Below, in pieces: positions 8,171 through 16,988 of a stretch of 64,000 nucleotides of DNA. The translations under genes were made by a program, and so were the position numbers. This stretch comes from Nannocystis pusilla (GTDB taxonomy: Bacteria > Myxococcota_A > Polyangia > Nannocystales > Nannocystaceae): assembly GCF_026626665.1 (NCBI RefSeq), contig NZ_JAPNKE010000002.1, positions 10,622,001 to 10,686,000 on the forward strand, written 5' to 3'. Every line of letters begins with the position of its first letter. Position 1 is the first letter of the stretch. The notes beneath the pieces are model-generated. The model was given only the letters and a program-made list of their open reading frames with translations, was not told where the DNA came from and searched no databases.

Positions 8171-8813
8171 GCCAGCCCTCGAATCTGCGCAGGCGGTCGA
8201 GGCCGAGCTCGGCCAGCTCGACGGCCCGGCCGAGGTAGACGGCGGGGCGCGTGCCGTAGGGGTCGACGCCGTAGTCGAGGCTGACGAACTGGTCGTCCGG
8301 GCCGGCGAGGTCGAGGCTGAAGAAGGTCAGGCCAGGCTCGGCGACGAAGGGCAGAACGCCCTCGGCGCCCTGGTAGCGGGCGGCTCGCTTGTCGACGACC
8401 ATGTGCTCGCCGCCCTGAACTTCGTGCCATGTCCCGATGGCCATGTTGTAAAAGCCAGGTAGCTCGGGGCCGCCGGCGACGGGGGTGGTGACGGCGTAGT
8501 TGCCCTGGAAGTCGGCCAGCCAGCCGACGCCGTCGGCGAACTGCAGGTACCACTCGCTCCAGGCGCCGCGGGCGTAGCGGAGCTGCAGGCGGCCGACGAG
8601 CTCGAAGCCGCGGCCGGCGAAGCTGCCCTTGCCGCCGAGCAGCAACGGGCTGCCGTCGTCGACCACGGCGGAGACCCTTCCCAGGAGGCGCAGGTCGACG
8701 CCGGTGCGCACGACGGTGCTGCCGCAGTGCTCGCACACCAGCGAGACCGCGGTGCCGCGGAACGGCGCCGGAGCGCCGCACTGCGGGCACGACACCTGGC
8801 GCTCGCGCTCCAT
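8163..8813 (-). CDS. second DUF4178 domain protein, first gene of the operon
   Basis: A 216-aa soluble paralogue of the next gene: an N-terminal zinc ribbon (CPQCGAPAPFRG then CEHCGS, residues 9-32) and one DUF4178 domain (GFELVGRLQLRYARGAWSEWYLQFADG, GWLADFQGNYAVT). No membrane segment is present. I chose ATG 8813, which places the first CXXC a few residues in, as usual for these proteins. It appears to open the minus-strand operon that ends at 3132. Zinc binding is inferred from the four cysteines. A repeat copy lies in its coding sequence at 8427. Confidence 0.8.
   Translation of the reverse strand: MERERQVSCPQCGAPAPFRGTAVSLVCEHCGSTVVRTGVDLRLLGRVSAVVDDGSPLLLGGKGSFAGRGFELVGRLQLRYARGAWSEWYLQFADGVGWLADFQGNYAVTTPVAGGPELPGFYNMAIGTWHEVQGGEHMVVDKRAARYQGAEGVLPFVAEPGLTFFSLDLAGPDDQFVSLDYGVDPYGTRPAVYLGRAVELAELGLDRLRRFEGWRD
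8427..8446. repeat. palindromic element inside DUF4178 gene
   Basis: CCATGTCC-CGAT-GGCCATGT, near-perfect arms, lies within coding sequence. Confidence 0.55.
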
Positions 8814-8930
8814 TGCGACGGATGGTGCCACTTCTGCGGGCGCGGCACCATGGCCCGAGCCGGCGCTCGCGGCCGCGCGAGGCGGGCGGTGCCGCGAGCA
8901 GGACGGCGCGGGCGTCAGATGTACGAAGAA

Positions 8931-8950
8931 ACATGTCTCTTGAAACATGT
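8931..8950. repeat. palindromic element between divergent genes
   Basis: ACATGTCT-CTTG-AAACATGT lies between the divergent DUF4178 operon and the lipoprotein gene; unlike most copies the inner bases are A/T. Confidence 0.6.
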
Positions 8951-9040
8951 GCATTGGGGCTGGTCGCGGCGTGCGGGGCTCGCCCGGAGCCGGGTGGGGT
9001 CCGCATGCGCGGGTTCCTTCGCCCAGGGGCGAAAATGCGC

Positions 9041-9046
9041 TAGCGT
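9041..9046 (+). promoter_or_regulatory. -10-like TAGCGT, 7 nt before the start at 9054
   Basis: TAGCGT followed by 7 nt and ATG. The same hexamer at the same distance precedes the genes at 13456 and 36504. Confidence 0.45.
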
Positions 9047-9053
9047 CGGTGCG

Positions 9054-9881
9054 ATGGTGTTGCCTGGCCGATCCCGGATCTTCGTGCTCGCGGTGGGGGT
9101 GTTGCTGGCGTGTCCGCCGGCCGACAGCGGGACCGCGAGCGAACCGCAGACCACCTCGTCCACGACCGCGCCGACCGGGGGGCCGACGAGCACCGAGACG
9201 GGCCCGACGAGCGGGAGCACCGGCGCCGAGACGACCACCGCGGGGCCCGAGGCCAAGCGCTGCCAGTCCCAGTGCGACAACGACCGCGACTGCCGGATCG
9301 GCGGCGGCGACCTCGGGTTCCGCTGCATCGACGGCCTGTGCCTGTTCCCGCCGTGCACCAGCGACGCGCAGTGCCTGGCCGAGCTGTCGGGCTGGAAGAC
9401 GCCGTGCGCCGGACCGGGCGACTGCGCGGCCCAGGAGGCGTGCGTGCTGGTGGCGGACGCGGGCCGCTGCGCGCTGACCCCGGGGACGTTCGCCTGCGCC
9501 GACTTCGGGCTGGTCGAGCTGACGCTCCCGCCGTTCGCGGGCGGACGCGAGGTGACGGTGTGTGGTCAGGCGGCCGCGACGTGCGAGGCGGGGGCGTGTC
9601 AGAGCCCGTGCGCAGGGGACGAGGCCTGTCCGCCCCAGACGGGGCATCCGTTCTGCGACGTGCCGTCAGGCCAGTGCGTGTGCCAGATCGATCAGGACTG
9701 CGTCGACTCGAACCTGCCGGGCTACGTGCAGTGCATCGCCGGCCGCTGCGGCTGCGCGGTCGACAGCGATTGCGCGGGCGGACAGAACGTGGACACCTGC
9801 TACGCCGGGGCGTGCGGCTGCGCGGCCGACTCGACCTGCACGATGACGGTGTTCGACGGGGCGGCGCTGAGCTGTCAGTAG
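9054..9881 (+). CDS. Cys-rich lipoprotein
   Basis: A 275-aa protein with a lipoprotein leader (MVLPGRSRIFVLAVGVLLAC, lipobox LLAC), then a Thr/Ser/Gly-rich linker of about 45 residues, then a domain with many cysteines in repeats of the kind CQSQCDNDRDC, CTSDAQC, CQIDQDCV and CAVDSDC. Such short Cys repeats are common in secreted myxobacterial proteins and probably form disulfides; the function is unknown. The ATG at 9054 is set by the leader and by the upstream TAGCGT. It is monocistronic as far as can be seen. Confidence 0.75.
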   Translation: MVLPGRSRIFVLAVGVLLACPPADSGTASEPQTTSSTTAPTGGPTSTETGPTSGSTGAETTTAGPEAKRCQSQCDNDRDCRIGGGDLGFRCIDGLCLFPPCTSDAQCLAELSGWKTPCAGPGDCAAQEACVLVADAGRCALTPGTFACADFGLVELTLPPFAGGREVTVCGQAAATCEAGACQSPCAGDEACPPQTGHPFCDVPSGQCVCQIDQDCVDSNLPGYVQCIAGRCGCAVDSDCAGGQNVDTCYAGACGCAADSTCTMTVFDGAALSCQ

Positions 9882-9938
9882 GTTCGGCGAGGGTGCCGGG
9901 CAGGACCTGCGGAACTCGCGCGGCGGGCTATTTCGCGG

Positions 9939-9944
9939 TAGGCT
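9939..9944 (+). promoter_or_regulatory. -10-like TAGGCT, 7 nt before the start at 9952
   Basis: TAGGCT sits 7 nt before ATG 9952, matching the start-proximal TANNNT pattern. Confidence 0.4.
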
Positions 9945-9951
9945 CCGCGCC

Positions 9952-10602
9952 ATGTCGACGCACGAGCCAGCCATCGCCATCGTCGGCCCCGGCACCGTCG
10001 GGTCCGCCATCGCCCGCCGACTGGTGGCGGCGGGCTTCAAAAAGGTGAGCTTCGGGGTCCGCTCGGGCTCGAAGATCGCCGAGGCGCTGGCCGAGCTGGA
10101 CGGCAAGGTCACCGCGTCGCTGGCGCCCGAGGCGGCGGCCGCGGCCGACATCGTGTTCCTGGCGGTGCCCGGCGGGGTCGCGGTGCAGGCGGCCCACGGC
10201 CTCGGCGACCTGCGCGGCAAGATCGTGGTCGACTGCAACAACCCGCTGACGTGGTCCCAGGGCCCGGTGTGGGCGCCGCCGCCGGAGGGCTCGATCACCG
10301 CGGCGCTGCAGGCCGCGCTGCCCGGGGCCCGCGTGCTCAAGGCGTTCAACACCTTCGGCGCGGAGTTCCACGCCGATCCGAAGCTCGGCGACACGGTGGT
10401 CGACGTGCCGATCGCCGGCGACGACGCCGAGGCCAAGGCGACGCTGTCGGCGCTGATCCAGCGGGCCGGCTTCCACCCGATCGACGCCGGCCCGCTGCGC
10501 AACGCGGCGGCGCTCGAGAACATGGCGGTGCTGTGGATCCACCTCGCGCTGGTCGGCGGGCAGGGGCGCGAGGTCGCGTTCAAGCTGCTGCGTCGCGGAT
10601 GA
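9952..10602 (+). CDS. NADP oxidoreductase, coenzyme F420-dependent family
   Basis: A 216-aa Rossmann-fold protein with an N-terminal dinucleotide-binding loop (IAIVGPGTVGSAIARRL, Gly residues near 12-18), a second strand ending in SFGVRSGS, and the family's ADIVFLAVPGG and VVDCNNPL motifs. Length and order fit the NADPH:F420 reductase / dinucleotide-binding family, which also contains members that use other substrates. No F420 biosynthesis gene is visible here, so the cofactor is not established. It stands 10 bp before the methylase gene and could share its transcript. Confidence 0.8.
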   Translation: MSTHEPAIAIVGPGTVGSAIARRLVAAGFKKVSFGVRSGSKIAEALAELDGKVTASLAPEAAAAADIVFLAVPGGVAVQAAHGLGDLRGKIVVDCNNPLTWSQGPVWAPPPEGSITAALQAALPGARVLKAFNTFGAEFHADPKLGDTVVDVPIAGDDAEAKATLSALIQRAGFHPIDAGPLRNAAALENMAVLWIHLALVGGQGREVAFKLLRRG

Positions 10603-10610
10603 CCGATCGC

Positions 10611-10658
10611 GCATGTCCTTCGAGCCAGATTCTTCGGTACCTGTCCCCGAGACCAGGG
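10611..10658. repeat. two degenerate palindromic elements at the methylase start
   Basis: Copies at 10611-10630 and 10639-10658 overlap the start codon and encode the first 15 residues of the methylase, which are absent from the conserved fold. Confidence 0.45.
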
Positions 10659-12557
10659 CGGCGTTCACCCGCCTGCGCAACTTCTTGGCCGGCCGGCTGG
10701 TCGGGGCGACCCGCGACGCGGCGCTGCTCGACGAGGTGCTGCGCTGCGTGTTCTGCCGGACGCTGACGGTGCGCAGCGGCGCGGCCGCGCCGGACGAGGC
10801 GGGCGCGCTGCTGCGGTTCTACAGGGACCAGCTGGCGCGCCTCAAGGCGCTGCTGCCCGACGTGTTCGCCGCCGACGCGCAGCTCGGGCTCGACGCGGCG
10901 ACGCTGCTCGAGGTCGACCGCGAGCTGCGGGCGCTCGACCTCGACGACCCGCGCTGCGACCCGATCGGCGACGCCTACGAGGTGTTCACGGCGGCGGCCA
11001 CCCGCGGGGTCGAGGGCCAGTTCTTCACCCCGCAGACGGCGGTGCGCATGCTGGTCGACCTGGTCGACCCGAAGCCCGGCGAGCGGGTGATCGACCCGGC
11101 CTGCGGCGCCGGCGGGTTCCTCAGCCACACCGCGCGGCGGCTGGTGGCGCGCGGGGTGGCGCCGGCCGAGGTGGCGAAGAGCGTGGTCGGCATCGACAAG
11201 GACCGCTACCTCGCCGGGCTGGCCCGCGCGCACGTCGGCCTGGTCACGATGGCGCCGGCGCGGGTGTACTGCGGCGACGCGCTGGCCTGGCAGGCCGAGG
11301 ACGGGGGGCCGATCGCGTGCGAGCAGGGCGGCTTCGACGTCGTGCTCGCCAACCCGCCGTTCGGCGCCAAGATCGTCGCGGCCTCGACCGAGGTCCAGCA
11401 GACCTTCGCGCTCGGCCACGTGTGGCGCCGCGGCGCCGACGACCGCTGGCAGCGCACGCCCCGGCTGCAGCGCGGGGTCGCGCCGCAGGTGCTGTTCGTC
11501 GAGCGCCTGCTCGCGCTGGCCCGCCCCGGCGGCCGCGTCGGCCTGGTCCTGCCCGAGAGCCTCATCTCCGGCAAGTCGTATCGACATGTCGTTCAGTATA
11601 TGTTCGAACAGGCAGATCTGCGCGCGGTCATCGGTATGCCCGAGGAGCTGTTCAAGACGTCGGGCAAGGGCGGCACGCACACGAAGGTGTGCCTGATGCT
11701 GCTGACCCGCCGCGAGCCGGCGCCGGCGAGCGAGCGGCCGGCGATCTTCATGGCCGAGGCGGCGTGGTGCGGCAAGGACAGCCGCGGCCGCAGCATCGAC
11801 CGCGACGAGCTGCCGGAGATCGGCGACCGCTTCCGCCAGCACGCGGCCGGCAGCCTCGAGGCGGCCAGCCGCCTCGGCCACGCGGTCGCGCCCGAGGCGG
11901 TGCGCGGCAACGTGCTGGCCCCGCGTTACTACGACCCGCGGGTCGCGTCCATCCTCAGCGGCCTGCAGCGCAGCCACGAGCTGGTGACGGTGCAACAGCT
12001 GGTCGACGACGGGATCCTCGGCATCACCAGCGGACACGAGGTCGGCAAGCTGGCCTATGGCGGCGGCGACGTGCCGTTCGTCCGCACCTCCGACCTGTCG
12101 AACTGGGAGCTCAAGCTCGACCCCAAGCACTGCGTCGGCGAGGCGGTCTACGAGGCGCTGCGCGCCAAGCAGGACGTGCGCGTCGGCGACATCCTGATGG
12201 TCCGCGACGGTACTTACTTGATCGGCACCTGCGCGTTCATCACCGAGCACGATACCCGCATCGTGTTCCAGAGCCACCTGCTGAAGCTGCGCGTGCACCG
12301 GCCCGAGCTGCTGTCGCCGTACCTGCTGCTGGCGGTGCTCGGCTCGGATCCGGTGCGCAAGCAGATCGAGGCCAAGCGGTTCACCCAGGACATCATCGAC
12401 TCGCTCGGCGACCGCGTCGGCGAGCTGGTGCTGCCGCTGCCGCGCGACCCGGCCCAGCGGACCCGCATCGCGGCGATGGTCGAGGCGTCGATCCGCGAGC
12501 GCGTGGCCAGCCGCGAGCGCGCGCGCGGCCTGCCTCGAGGTCGCCCGCGTCGACTAG
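10613..12557 (+). CDS. N-6 adenine DNA methylase fused to a specificity domain (one frameshift near the end)
   Basis: A type I-like methyltransferase of about 647 aa. The AdoMet motif DPACGAGGF is at 161-169, the catalytic NPPF at 247-250, and the HsdM-type EGQFFTPQ at 134-140. After residue about 420 the chain continues into a target-recognition-like region (ITSGHEVG, VPFVRTSDLSNW, VGDILMVRDGTYLIGT), so methylation and recognition are on one polypeptide. The start-codon frame runs on past 12557 over an antisense gene. Shifting frame in the (GC)n tract near 12525 gives a short tail ending LEVARVD and TAG at 12555-12557, so I infer a one-base error there. No restriction subunit is adjacent; it may be an orphan methylase or part of a split system. 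Confidence 0.78.
11584..11617. repeat. palindromic elements inside the methylase gene
   Basis: ACATGTCG-TTCA-GTATATGT (11584-11603) is followed 14 nt on by a weaker copy. The stretch is noticeably more AT-rich than the surrounding gene. Confidence 0.5.
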
Positions 12558-13327
12558 CCGAACAGGACGCCGCGCATCGAGATCGAGCCGAGGTCGAAGC
12601 CGGGGTTGAAGAACCGCGGGGCCTCGGCCTCGCCGGCGGCGCCGACGGTGTAGAGCAGCGGGAGGTAGTGGTCGAGGCTGGGGTGGTTCTGGCGCCCGAG
12701 CGCGCCTCGGGGGCGCGCGCGAGGAATTCGTGGTCGCGCTGCTCGATGGCCTGGGCCACGTCGGCGTCGAACCGCAGCGCCCACTCCTGCAGCGAGGTGT
12801 CGCCGCGCTGCGCGAGCTGCATGGTCGCGCGCAGGTTGTGCGTGACGTTGCCGCTGCCGAGGATCAGGACCCTCTTCGCGCAACGGCGCGAGCGCGCGAC
12901 CGATCGCCAGGTGCTCGGCCGGCGGCCGCTGCTGGTCGATGCTGAGCTGCAGCACCGGCACGTCGGCCCGCGGGACCATGTGGTGCAGGACCGTCCAGGT
13001 GCCGTGGTCCAGGCCCCAGTCGCGGCGCGGGGCGGCCTTCACCGAGGTCAGCAGCTCGCAGACCCGGCGCGCGACGTCGTCGCTGCCGCGGGCGGGGTAC
13101 TCGAACTCGAACAGCTGGCGGGGGAAGTTGCCGAAGTCGTGAATCGTCGGTGGGTCGCCGGCGGTCACGAAGGTGCCGCGGGTGTACCAGTGGGCCGAGA
13201 CGGCGAGGATCGCCCGCGGCGTCGGCAACGCCGCCCCGAGATCGTTGAACGTCCGCGTCCAGGCATTGTCGAGGATGACGTTCATCGGCGAACCGTGGCC
13301 GACGAACAGGACGGGCGTGGTGGGCAT
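12554..13327 (-). CDS. DODA-type extradiol ring-cleavage dioxygenase (two compensating frameshifts)
   Basis: About 258 aa, the length expected for the 4,5-DOPA dioxygenase (YgiD/LigB-like) family. It starts MPTTPVLFVGHGSPMNVI at 13327 with the conserved GHGSP, then VSAHWYTRG, PTIHDFGNFP, and GLDHGTWTVLHHM, with the C-terminal NHPSLDHYLPLLY; the histidines are the expected metal ligands. The middle (MQLAQRGDTSLQEWALRFD and following) is only in another frame: one shift lies near 12870 and a reverse shift near 12700. I read this as sequence error rather than decay because both ends stay conserved. It converges with the methylase gene, overlapping by 4 nt. Confidence 0.75.
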   Translation of the reverse strand: MPTTPVLFVGHGSPMNVILDNAWTRTFNDLGAALPTPRAILAVSAHWYTRGTFVTAGDPPTIHDFGNFPRQLFEFEYPARGSDDVARRVCELLTSVKAAPRRDWGLDHGTWTVLHHMVPRADVPVLQLSIDQQRPPAEHLAIGRALAPLREEGPDPRQRQRHAQPARDHAARAARRHLAAGVGAAVRRRRGPGHRAARPRIPRARPRGALGRQNHPSLDHYLPLLYTVGAAGEAEAPRFFNPGFDLGSISMRGVLFG

Positions 13328-13441
13328 GCTACGTTCCGGTATGTTACCCCGCGCGCGCCCGGACAAGCCCGTCCCGGGCAACGCACTGTTGCGCTCCCGC
13401 CGACAATCGCCCGGGCCTCGACGCAAGGGTGAAGCTCGGGC

Positions 13442-13447
13442 TAGCGT
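13442..13447 (+). promoter_or_regulatory. -10-like TAGCGT, 8 nt before the start at 13456
   Basis: TAGCGT lies 8 nt before ATG 13456 and supports that start over the in-frame GTG at 13429. Confidence 0.42.
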
Positions 13448-13455
13448 CGCCCCAG

Positions 13456-14677
13456 ATGCGTGCGCCAGACGGCTGCCCCCGCGTCGCTGGGTCCGGCGCG
13501 GTCGTCGTACCGTTCGTCCGTGACAGCGAGCCGGCCTGGCTGCGCAACCACGAACCCGCCGCCGAGCTGGTGTGCTTCGATCCCGACAGCCAGCGGCTGT
13601 GTGAATTCAGCGGCAGCGACGGCGACGCTCCGCGCGTGCGGGTGCGGATCGTCCCCGAGGTCGGCCTCGCCGATCCGTCCGACCTGCACGCCGGCGGCCT
13701 CGCGCAGGAGGCGGAGATCCTCGCCGGCGAGGCGGGGAGCCCGTTGTGGCTCCGGATCTGCGAGCCCCTGGGGCGCTCGACCCGGCTCATGCCGCTGTCG
13801 GGGCAGCGGCGCATGCCGTGGGCGCTCGGTCGCACGGTCACCGGCTACGCGCTCGCCGACGGGGTGGTGCTCGCGCTCGAGACCGAGAGCTGGCGCAGCG
13901 CGTCGCAGCTGGTGATCGCCCACCCGAGCGGGCGCGTCGAGCGGCGTTCGCTGGCCGAGACCGGCACGATCCGCGGCGGGTGGTTGTTCGGCGCGATCGC
14001 CGAGGCCACGGTGCTGCGGATGTTCGCCCGCCGCGTCAGCGCCGCGGGCTTCGGTCCTCGCGTCGACCTCGGCCTCGTGCCGGCGACATCGCCAGGCGTG
14101 TACCCGTGTCACTTCCACCTGCGCACGGCCGGCGAGGCGTCTTTTTTGGCGATCGAGATCTCCCACGGCCCGGAGGCGCCGCAGGTGGCGACGGCGTTCT
14201 TCCGCGGCGGCCGCTGGTCGCCGCTGGCGTTGCACACGCTCGACAGCCTCGACACGCGGGTGGCATGCACGCGCGGGGTGGGGCGTGCTGTGGAAGGACG
14301 ACAACATGTTCTCGGGGACAGGTTCGCGCGACATCGTGGCGCTGACCGCCTGGCCCGAGGGCACGGTGCGCGTCGAACGGCACCCGCCGCTGCCGGCCAG
14401 CGACTACCTCGACTTCGAGGTGTTGCCGCTCGGCGACCGCGTGCTCGCGCTGTCGCTCGAGGAGTCGGGTCTGAGCGCGCGCCTGGCCCCGCTGGCCGAG
14501 CTCGGCCGGGTCCCGGACTTGCCCCTGGTCGAGCTGCCGGACGGCCTGTGGTCGTTCACCGCCCACGCGCGGGGCGAGCACGCGATCGTGGTGCTGCGCG
14601 AGTCGGAGACCCGCTGCGAGTTCGCGGTGCGCGTCGCGGCCGACGGGGCGGTGCGCCCGGTGACGCCGTTCGGCTGA
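13456..14677 (+). CDS. hypothetical protein (one frameshift)
   Basis: A protein of about 407 aa that I do not recognise. It is beta-rich, with repeated short segments such as GYALADGVVLALETES, FLAIEISHG and DIVALTAWPEG that would suit a propeller-like or sandwich fold, but no signature is clear. The frame from 13456 is good to about 14265; the protein then continues in another frame (VLWKDDNMFSGTGSRDI onward) to TGA at 14675-14677, with a G-rich tract (GGGGTGGGG) at the junction. A repeat copy lies right after the shift. There is no signal peptide. ATG 13456 is chosen because TAGCGT lies 8 nt upstream. Confidence 0.6.
14304..14323. repeat. palindromic element in coding sequence
   Basis: ACATGTTC-TCGG-GGACAGGT, within the hypothetical gene just after its frameshift. 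Confidence 0.55.
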
Positions 14678-14680
14678 GTG

Positions 14681-14699
14681 ATTCTTCTTTAAAAAGAAT
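14681..14699. terminator. AT-rich palindrome after the hypothetical gene
   Basis: ATTCTT and AAGAAT bracket a CTTTAAA centre immediately after the stop at 14677. It is strikingly AT-rich for this genome and may end transcription or separate the next gene. Confidence 0.35.
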
Positions 14700-14714
14700 G
14701 AAGGGACCGGACCG

Positions 14715-15191
14715 ATGAGTTTCGCCGGCGGCCGCGGTCTGTGTCGCATGACCGCTGCTTCGTCCGCCCCGTCCACGATCCCCGCCGAATTCCCGGTGCG
14801 CCTGCTGGCGCGCGGCCTCGATGTCCTGGTCCTCGCCGCCGTCGACGTCGGCCTCGGCCAGGTCATGGGCTACGGCTTCGACTGGCTGCTCGTCGGCTCG
14901 GCGTGCGTGTACCTCTACTTCAGCTTGCTCGACACCTGGGCCGGCGCGACGCCCGGCAAGCTGGCGCTGGGGCTGCGCGTGCTCGGCCCTGACGGCGGGC
15001 GACCGACGCTGCGGCAGTCGCTGCGGCGCGAGGCGTTTACCTTGCTCGGATCGATCCCCTTCATCGGCCCGCTGCTGGCGCTCGCGGCATGGGTCGTGAT
15101 CGCCAGGACGATCCACAGGAGCCCGCTGCGGCAGGGCGATCACGACGCGTTCGCCGGCGGGACGCGCGTGGTCCGGCTGCAGGCGGGATGA
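14715..15191 (+). CDS. RDD-family membrane protein
   Basis: A 158-aa RDD protein: RLLARGLDVLVL carries the Arg and Asp of the first helix, a second hydrophobic helix follows, and GATPGKLALGLRVLGPDG is the conserved loop, with a third helix (LLGSIPFIGPLLALAAWVVIA). RDD proteins are small inner-membrane proteins, some proposed as ion exchangers; no specific role can be given. ATG 14715 is preceded by AAGGGA at a suitable distance; a later ATG at 14748 is an alternative that would drop 11 residues before the first helix. Confidence 0.8.
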   Translation: MSFAGGRGLCRMTAASSAPSTIPAEFPVRLLARGLDVLVLAAVDVGLGQVMGYGFDWLLVGSACVYLYFSLLDTWAGATPGKLALGLRVLGPDGGRPTLRQSLRREAFTLLGSIPFIGPLLALAAWVVIARTIHRSPLRQGDHDAFAGGTRVVRLQAG

Positions 15192-15484
15192 GTCCGCGCG
15201 TCGCGGCAAAAAATCGGTCGATGACTCGCGGGCCGGGCGGCCATGGTGCCGACATGGCGCCCATCTCGGTCCCGATCCCTCCGCCCTCCCGACCGGCTTC
15301 GGAGCTCTCGCGGGTCTCTCGCGCGGCGATTGGCCCGGCGAGTGGCCGGCGACTTGCATCGACGCGCGGGCGATCCGCACGCTCGTGGCGGTGAGGCTCG
15401 CACGCGGTCTCACCTGCTCGCTCGCTCGCGCGGTGATTGCGAACGCGATCGGAACAAGGGCCGAGCGTCACTGGTTGGATCGAC

Positions 15485-16798
15485 ATGCCCGACGTTCCAT
15501 CACCGTATGTGTATGCTGCGTTGCTCGCGACTTTTTCGTTCGCCCCGACCGCCCGCGCCGAGCTGCCCGCGCCCGCCGATTTCTCGGTGTCGTATTATGT
15601 GACCGACGAGAGCGGCGAGTTCGTGCGACCGATGGTCGAGCGCGATTTCAAGTACGCGACCAATCGCGCCCGTTGCGAGTGCGGCCAGCGGATCGGCGTC
15701 CAGATCCAGGCGAAGGACGGCGCCGACCTCGACTACAGCGCCCAGATCAAGGCCTTCATCGGCACCCAGTGCCCCACCGCCGAGAGCACGCTCGCCGGCC
15801 AGTTTCTCCGCTGCGGAGTGCTCGCCGAAGTGCTGGCGGCGAACTACGTGCAGGGCGTGACGAGTGCGTTTCACCCGGCGTTCCTGGCCTCCGGCGTCGA
15901 TCCCTCGTCACCGACCCGAGACGTCCTCGGGGCCGAGACGATCCTCGGCGGCGCCTGCGGCGACGTCACGGGCGAGACCAGCCTCTGGATGTGCGACCCG
16001 GCCGCGAACAGCACCGCGAATTGCCAGCCCGAAGAGTTCTTCTACGGGTCCGACGGCGCGCTCTCTCAGCTGTCCGGCATCCCCACGATCGCGTACGACT
16101 TCATGCCGCCGCTGCTCAGGGTCTCGAACCTGTCCGTCGAGCCAGGTGACGGTGGGGTCACGCTCCACTGGGACGTGCCGAGCAGCGGCGACATCGCGGG
16201 CTTCCGCGTGCTCTGCGAGGAGGCGGACACGGGGGCGTCGCCGGGCCTCGACTTTCCGACGCCCGAGCTCGGCGAGGTGCCGGACAACAACCACTACTTC
16301 ACGGCCGGCAACCTGTGCGGCGATGCGCCGTTCTCGACCGTCAAGACGGCCCCCGCGGACGTGGTCGACCCGGACACCTGCGGCAACGGCGTGCTCGAGG
16401 ACGGCGAGGCCTGCGACGACGGTGACGACAACGGCCCCGAGGGCCTGTGCGACGAGGGCTGCGAGCTCCGCGTCAGCCCGAGCCTGCACGCCCTCGACTG
16501 GGACCACGTGTGCAGCGACCACATCACGTTCAGCAGCGAGGGCGCGGCCATCCACGGCCTCGAGAACGGCAAGACCTACAACTTCGTCCTCGTCTCCTAC
16601 GACCTGCACGGCAACCCGCGTGTGCACAAGCAGGTCGTCACCGCCACCCCCGACGGCAGCTTGCCCGGCCCCGACGGCGGGCTCGAAGGGCTCGAAGGGG
16701 AGGGCTGCGCCTGCGCCGCGGGCGAGTCGGGCGGGACCGGCGTCCTGGCCCTGTCCCTCGCCGCGCTCCTCGGGCTGGCCCGCCGCCGTCGCCGCTGA
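15485..16798 (+). CDS. secreted MYXO-CTERM protein with a fibronectin-like domain
   Basis: A 437-aa exported protein. MPDVPSPYVYAALLATFSFA followed by PTARA is a signal peptide. The N-terminal domain has scattered cysteines (RCECGQR), followed by a fibronectin type III-like stretch (LSVEPGDGGVTLHWDVP, near 219-236), then CGNGVLEDGEACDDGDD, a Cys-rich motif frequent in myxobacterial surface proteins. The C-terminus is a MYXO-CTERM tag: a Gly-Cys-Ala-Cys pair, a hydrophobic helix (GVLALSLAALLGLA) and RRRRR. Such tags are processed by myxosortase and anchor proteins at the envelope. ATG 15485 is set by the signal peptide. About 290 bp upstream holds no visible gene. Confidence 0.82.
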   Translation: MPDVPSPYVYAALLATFSFAPTARAELPAPADFSVSYYVTDESGEFVRPMVERDFKYATNRARCECGQRIGVQIQAKDGADLDYSAQIKAFIGTQCPTAESTLAGQFLRCGVLAEVLAANYVQGVTSAFHPAFLASGVDPSSPTRDVLGAETILGGACGDVTGETSLWMCDPAANSTANCQPEEFFYGSDGALSQLSGIPTIAYDFMPPLLRVSNLSVEPGDGGVTLHWDVPSSGDIAGFRVLCEEADTGASPGLDFPTPELGEVPDNNHYFTAGNLCGDAPFSTVKTAPADVVDPDTCGNGVLEDGEACDDGDDNGPEGLCDEGCELRVSPSLHALDWDHVCSDHITFSSEGAAIHGLENGKTYNFVLVSYDLHGNPRVHKQVVTATPDGSLPGPDGGLEGLEGEGCACAAGESGGTGVLALSLAALLGLARRRRR

Positions 16799-16845
16799 CG
16801 TGTGGCGCGGACCAGGCGGTCTCGGCCGCCCGCGCGACCAAAACG

Positions 16846-16880
16846 AAGAACCCCTCCGGCGATGCGCTGGAGGGGTTCTT
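16846..16880 (-). terminator. strong hairpin terminator of tRNA-Asn
   Basis: AAGAACCCCTCC and GGAGGGGTTCTT form a perfect 12-bp stem with an 11-nt loop. Read on the minus strand it begins 4 nt past the tRNA 3' end and is followed by CGTTTT, as for an intrinsic terminator; it may also stop the plus-strand MYXO-CTERM transcript. Confidence 0.75.
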
Positions 16881-16884
16881 TGGG

Positions 16885-16957
16885 CTCCGACAGTAGGACT
16901 TGAACCTACGACCCGCGGATTAACAGTCCGCTGCTCTACCGACTGAGCTATGTCGGA
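16885..16957 (-). tRNA. tRNA-Asn (GTT)
   Basis: A 73-nt cloverleaf read on the minus strand. The 7-bp acceptor is TCCGACA/TGTCGGA, the D arm is AGCTCAGTCGGTAGAGCA, the anticodon loop CTGTTAA gives anticodon GTT, and the T arm is GTAGGTTCAAGTCCTAC. The discriminator is G, as normal for Asn; CCA is not encoded. Confidence 0.95.
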
Positions 16958-16988
16958 ATGACCCGGACTTGGGGGCCCGGGGCGAGCG

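Noticed and set aside
10580..12298. 572-codon minus-strand open frame opposite the methylase gene
   Set aside because: No motif, and the plus strand has intact methylase motifs.
12558..13432. Continuation of the methylase frame by about 290 codons
   Set aside because: This part lies antisense to the conserved dioxygenase gene and has no methylase or specificity similarity; a frameshift just before 12557 explains the missing stop.
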